Source: Opitutus sp. (GTDB lineage Bacteria; Verrucomicrobiota; Verrucomicrobiia; Opitutales; Opitutaceae). Taken from it: a stretch of 64,000 nt of DNA. A model generated the notes under the pieces. It saw only the letters and a program-made list of their open reading frames with translations. It had not been told where the DNA came from and did not search any database. Both the position numbers and the translations under genes were made by a program. The DNA lies in assembly GCA_024707325.1 (NCBI GenBank), contig JANPZY010000001.1, forward strand, positions 248,001 to 312,000, read 5' to 3'. This document shows positions 60,699 through 64,000 of this stretch, one piece after another. How positions within the stretch are numbered: position 1 is the first letter of the stretch; the number at the start of each line of letters is the position of its first letter.

Positions 60699-60812
60699 AC
60701 TAATCGCAGAAACGCAAGCAGGCCCTAATGCCCTGCTGCTTTGCGGCTGCTAACCTGCTGGAGCGCCGCAACACCGCTTGTCTCGCCCCCTGCGCGCCGT
60801 CATCGTCGCCGC

Positions 60813-62453
60813 ATGGCTACTCCGCCGTTCTTCTATCAAGACCCCTTCCCGCTCGGCCCCGACGACACTGAGTATCGCCTCGTTTCGAAAGAGGGCGTGA
60901 GCACGACGACGTTCGAGGGAAAGGAAATCCTGAAAGTCGCGCCCGAAGCGCTCGCGTTTGTAGCCCAGCAGGCGATGCATGACTGCTCGTTCATGCTGCG
61001 TCCAAAGCACCTCGCCCAGGTCGCCGCGATTCTCGATGACCCGGAAGCTTCGGCCAACGACCGCTACGTCGCGCTCACGCTGCTGAAGAACGCCGAGATC
61101 GCCGCCGAGGGCATTCTGCCGTTCTGCCAGGACACTGGCACCGCCACGATCGTCGCGAAGAAGGGTCAGCAGGTCTGGACCGGCGCCAACGACGCGGAGT
61201 TTCTCAGCAAGGGCGTCTACGAGTGCTACACGAAAGAAAACCTTCGCTACTCGCAGACCGCGCCGCTCGATCTCTGGAAAGAGGTCAACACCGGCACCAA
61301 TCTCCCCGCGCAGATCGACCTCTACGCCACCGAGGGCAGCGAGTATAAATTCCTTTTCGTCGCGAAGGGCGGCGGCTCGGCGAACAAGACCTTCCTGTTT
61401 CAGGAAACAAAGGCGCTGCTCAACCCGAAGAGCCTCGAGAAGTTCGTCGCCGACAAACTCTCCTATCTCGGCACCGCCGCGTGCCCGCCCTACCACCTCG
61501 TGTTCGTAATCGGCGGCACCAGCGCCGAGGCGTGCCTCAAGACGGTGAAGCTCGCGTCCACCAAGTATCTCGACGCGCTCCCGACGACCGGCAACGAACA
61601 CGGCCGCGCGTTCCGCGACCTCGAGATGGAGGCCAAGATTCTGAAGATGGCGCAGCAAAGCGGCATCGGCGCGCAGTTCGGCGGAAAGTATTTCGCGCTC
61701 GATGTGCGCGTCGTTCGCCTGCCTCGCCACGGCGCAAGCTGCCCCGTCGGCGTCGGCGTCTCCTGCTCGGCCGACCGCAACATCAAAGCCAAAATCACGA
61801 AGGACGGCATCTTCATCGAAAAGATGGAGACCAACCCGGGCCGCTTTATCCCCGCCAGCGAGCGCACGCTCAAGGACGACAACATCGTCAAAATCGACCT
61901 CAATCGGCCGATGGCGGAGATTCGCGCCGAACTCTCGAAGTATCCCGTCACCACGCGTCTCTCGCTCTCCGGTCCCGTGATCGTGGCGCGCGATATCGCG
62001 CACGCGAAACTCAAGGAGCGCGTCGATTCCGGCCAGGGCCTCCCGCAATACTTCAAGGACCACCCGGTTTACTACGCCGGTCCCGCGAAGACGCCGACCG
62101 GTTACGCGTCGGGTTCGTTCGGCCCCACGACTGCCGGCCGCATGGACAGCTACGTCGATCTCTTCCAGTCGCTCGGCGGCTCAATGGTCATGCTTGCCAA
62201 GGGCAACCGCAGCAAAGCCGTGACCGACGCCTGCAAGAAATACGGCGGCTTCTATCTCGGCTCGATCGGCGGCCCCGCCGCGATTCTCGCCAAGGAAAAC
62301 ATCACCAAGGTCGAGCTGCTCGAGTATCCCGAACTCGGCATGGAGGCCGTGTGGAAGATCGAAGTGAAAGACTTCCCCGCGTTCATCCTCGTCGACGACA
62401 AGGGCAACGACTTCTTCGTGAACGTCTGCGGCATCTGCGCTCCGGGCAAATAA
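60813..62453 (+). CDS. fumA: Fumarate hydratase, class I (4Fe-4S)
   Basis: Iron-sulfur fumarase of 546 residues, reversible fumarate to malate. The start is the ATG at 60813. The three cluster cysteines align in position with E. coli FumA: Cys105 (LPFCQDTGT), Cys224 ([10 protein letters not shown]) and Cys318 ([10 protein letters not shown]). Other motifs are [33 protein letters not shown] and [16 protein letters not shown]. Class I fumarase is oxygen-sensitive. A class II fumarase-like gene lies only 650 bp downstream on the other strand. A terminator follows. Confidence 0.95.
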   Translation: MATPPFFYQDPFPLGPDDTEYRLVSKEGVSTTTFEGKEILKVAPEALAFVAQQAMHDCSFMLRPKHLAQVAAILDDPEASANDRYVALTLLKNAEIAAEGILPFCQDTGTATIVAKKGQQVWTGANDAEFLSKGVYECYTKENLRYSQTAPLDLWKEVNTGTNLPAQIDLYATEGSEYKFLFVAKGGGSANKTFLFQETKALLNPKSLEKFVADKLSYLGTAACPPYHLVFVIGGTSAEACLKTVKLASTKYLDALPTTGNEHGRAFRDLEMEAKILKMAQQSGIGAQFGGKYFALDVRVVRLPRHGASCPVGVGVSCSADRNIKAKITKDGIFIEKMETNPGRFIPASERTLKDDNIVKIDLNRPMAEIRAELSKYPVTTRLSLSGPVIVARDIAHAKLKERVDSGQGLPQYFKDHPVYYAGPAKTPTGYASGSFGPTTAGRMDSYVDLFQSLGGSMVMLAKGNRSKAVTDACKKYGGFYLGSIGGPAAILAKENITKVELLEYPELGMEAVWKIEVKDFPAFILVDDKGNDFFVNVCGICAPGK

Positions 62454-62483
62454 GCCACTCGCGCACCGCTCGCTTCTTTCGAG

Positions 62484-62521
62484 CGCCGGACCTGCCACGC
62501 GGGTCCGGCGTTTCTGTTTTT
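62484..62521 (+). terminator. Terminator after class I fumarase
   Basis: CGCCGGACC (62484-62492) pairs with GGTCCGGCG (62502-62510), followed by TTTCTGTTTTT. It starts 30 bp after the stop. Confidence 0.85.
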
Positions 62522-62572
62522 CAAAACACTCAAATAGCGAGAGGCTCGATGGCACTCTCAACCCTCGCCGCC

Positions 62573-62992
62573 TCACTCGCCGAGCACCGTCACGATTACG
62601 CGACGCGAGTGCGGCGCACGGCGGTGTTCCCAAAGGAAAATCCCCTGCCACGTGCCGAGCTGTAGTTTGTTTTCGGATACGGGGATCGTCTCGCTCGTGC
62701 GCGTGAGCGCCATCTTGATGTGACTCGGCATGTCATCCGGGCCTTCGAGCGTGTGCGTGAAATGCGGATCATCCTCCGGCACGAGTCGGTCGAGCCAGGC
62801 TTCGAGATCGCGCCGCGCCGAGGGATCGGCGTTTTCCATGATCACGAGCGAACAGCTCGTGTGCTGACAAAACACGGTCGCGATACCGCGCGCAATCTTG
62901 CTGCGCGCCACGACGGCGGCGACCTCGTCGGTGATCTCGTGCGTGCCCGCGCCGCGCGCGCGGAGGGTCAGCGTTTCCTGATGGACGGCCAT
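62573..62992 (-). CDS. yjbQ: YjbQ family protein (UPF0047)
   Basis: A 139-residue protein of the secondary thiamine-phosphate synthase/UPF0047 group. It shows the conserved strand-loop ARGIATVFCQHTSCSLVIME with NADPSARRDLEAWLDRL, DMPSHIKMALTRTSETIPV, LQLGTWQGIFLWEHR and the C-terminal HSRRVIVTVLGE. Weak thiamine-phosphate synthase activity has been reported for relatives; the physiological role is uncertain. The ATG at 62992 is preferred; an ATG 24 bp further upstream is possible. Confidence 0.9.
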   Translation of the reverse strand: MAVHQETLTLRARGAGTHEITDEVAAVVARSKIARGIATVFCQHTSCSLVIMENADPSARRDLEAWLDRLVPEDDPHFTHTLEGPDDMPSHIKMALTRTSETIPVSENKLQLGTWQGIFLWEHRRAPHSRRVIVTVLGE

Positions 62993-63105
62993 GACGAAAA
63001 GAAAAGGCGGGCGCATCGATTGCGCCCGCCCGCCATCAGAACGGGAACGGAGCCAAACGCAACGGCCGGACTGTGAGGGCCAGCAGGTAAAACCCAAACG
63101 CGCGC

Positions 63106-64000
63106 TCAACCGCCGCCCATGCCGGGGACGGTGCCGCCGCGCTGGGTCATCTGGCGTGGATCGAGGGCGCGGTCGAGCGTGGCGGCATCCATCAGTTTTT
63201 GCTCGAGCACGATTTCGCGCAACGTGCGGCCGGTCTTCAGCGCTTCTTTGGCGACGGCCGCGGCCTTGTCGTATCCAATATATGGATTCAACGCCGTCAC
63301 CAGCATGAGCGAGCGTCGGACGAGTTCGCTGCAGCGCTCGGCATCGGCTTCGAGTCCGGCCACGCATTTCTCGGAGAAAACCCGCGCGCCGTTGGCGAGG
63401 CACGCGATCGATTCGTGCAGGCAGTGCGCGATGAGTGGAATCGTGACGTTAAGTTCGAAGTGACCTGCGTTGCCGCATTGGACGACCGTCGAGGAAAGTC
63501 CCTGCACGTAGAAACCGACCTGCACGAGCATCTCGCTCATCACGGGGTTCACCTTGCCCGGCATGATCGACGATCCCGGTTGCGTAGCGGGCAGCCTCAG
63601 CTCGCCTAAACCCGCGCGTGGACCGGAGCCGAGCAGCCGGATGTCGTTGGCGATCTTGATCAGGCTCGCGGAAATCGCCGCGAGTTCGCCCGCAACCGCG
63701 ACGGCATCGTCGCGCGCAGCCTGCGCCTCGAAATGGTTGGGCGCTTCGACAAACGCGATGCCCGTCTCGTCGCTCAAGATGCGACAGACGCGCGCGGGAA
63801 ACTCCGGATGGCAGTTGATGCCGGTGCCGACGGCGGTGCCGCCGATCGCGAGTTCGGACATGAGCGAGATCGCATGCTCGACGCGGCGAATGGCTTTGCG
63901 CGTCTGCGCGGTGTAGCCGGAAAACTCCTGGCCGAGCGTGAGCGGCGTGGCATCCATCAGATGCGTGCGGCCGATCTTCACGATGGCGTCGAACTCCGCG
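63106..64000 (-). CDS. fumC: Fumarate hydratase class II (FumC-like), partial at right edge
   Basis: C-terminal two thirds of a fumarase/aspartase-superfamily enzyme; the frame runs off the window at 64000 without a start. Signatures: KIGRTHLMDATPLTLGQEFS, IGGTAVGTGIN, the catalytic loop GSSIMPGKVNPVMSEML, and LMLVTALNPYIGYDKAAAVA. The end GRTLREIVLEQKLMDAATLD is FumC-like; aspartate ammonia-lyase is the main alternative. It is on the opposite strand to the class I fumarase, with yjbQ between. Confidence 0.9.
   Translation of the reverse strand, partial: AEFDAIVKIGRTHLMDATPLTLGQEFSGYTAQTRKAIRRVEHAISLMSELAIGGTAVGTGINCHPEFPARVCRILSDETGIAFVEAPNHFEAQAARDDAVAVAGELAAISASLIKIANDIRLLGSGPRAGLGELRLPATQPGSSIMPGKVNPVMSEMLVQVGFYVQGLSSTVVQCGNAGHFELNVTIPLIAHCLHESIACLANGARVFSEKCVAGLEADAERCSELVRRSLMLVTALNPYIGYDKAAAVAKEALKTGRTLREIVLEQKLMDAATLDRALDPRQMTQRGGTVPGMGGG

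Noticed and set aside
1..64000. tRNA, rRNA or tmRNA genes
   Set aside because: No conserved TPsiC-like or rRNA core sequence was noticed on either strand; short RNAs could still be missed without a covariance search.

Overview
The window looks like a chromosomal stretch of a high-GC member of the Verrucomicrobia, most likely Opitutaceae. That placement is an inference from the gene set: a PEP-CTERM protein, LL-diaminopimelate aminotransferase (dapL), a single-chain pyruvate:ferredoxin oxidoreductase next to a dihydroorotate-dehydrogenase-like gene, DUF1080 and DUF5060 proteins, many secreted glycoside hydrolases, and few recognisable Shine-Dalgarno sites. I see no rRNA, tRNA, prophage, integrase, transposase gene or CRISPR.

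Layout. 0-10 kb: carbohydrate-active genes (GH27 alpha-galactosidase beside a divergent AraC-type regulator, a CE1-like esterase, a TAT-exported GH5), a tRNA-modification enzyme (tcdA), an OmpW-like porin, and an orphan valine-rich leader peptide with a complete attenuator but no ilv operon behind it. 10-24 kb: a chemoreceptor with a FliA-type promoter, a double-thioredoxin protein, a DUF5060/GH5-like hydrolase, an EF-G-like GTPase, cheX, glutaredoxin and ftsH. 24-32 kb: LuxR regulator, membrane spermidine-synthase-like protein, PEP-CTERM protein, PAP2 membrane protein, gpt, serine hydrolase and a PRC-barrel protein. 32-43 kb: SET-domain protein, DUF1080-PHP fusion, BASS-type transporter, purT, thioredoxin-like protein, DTW enzyme, panC and dapL. 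43-56 kb: nifJ/DHOD-like pair, S46 peptidase, chrA, two PH-domain membrane proteins and a class III aminotransferase. 56-64 kb: class I aminotransferase, LysM lipoprotein, kdsD plus an oxidoreductase, class I fumarase, YjbQ and class II fumarase.

Three features run through the window. First, seven intergenic arrays of a degenerate repeat with an exact 22-bp period (3 to 11 units, both orientations) are scattered about every 4-11 kb. Second, five copies of a roughly 96-bp palindromic MITE-like element with TGTCATTC ends lie between genes. Third, seven otherwise well-conserved genes are broken by a single-base indel, six of them by one extra base in or beside a homopolymer. This is the pattern expected from consensus errors, so those genes may be intact in the organism.

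Metabolic picture (inference): a polysaccharide degrader that can use galactose- and mannose-type plant glycans, oxidises pyruvate with ferredoxin, runs part of the TCA cycle with two unrelated fumarases, makes lysine by the DapL route, makes pantothenate, and moves by chemotaxis.
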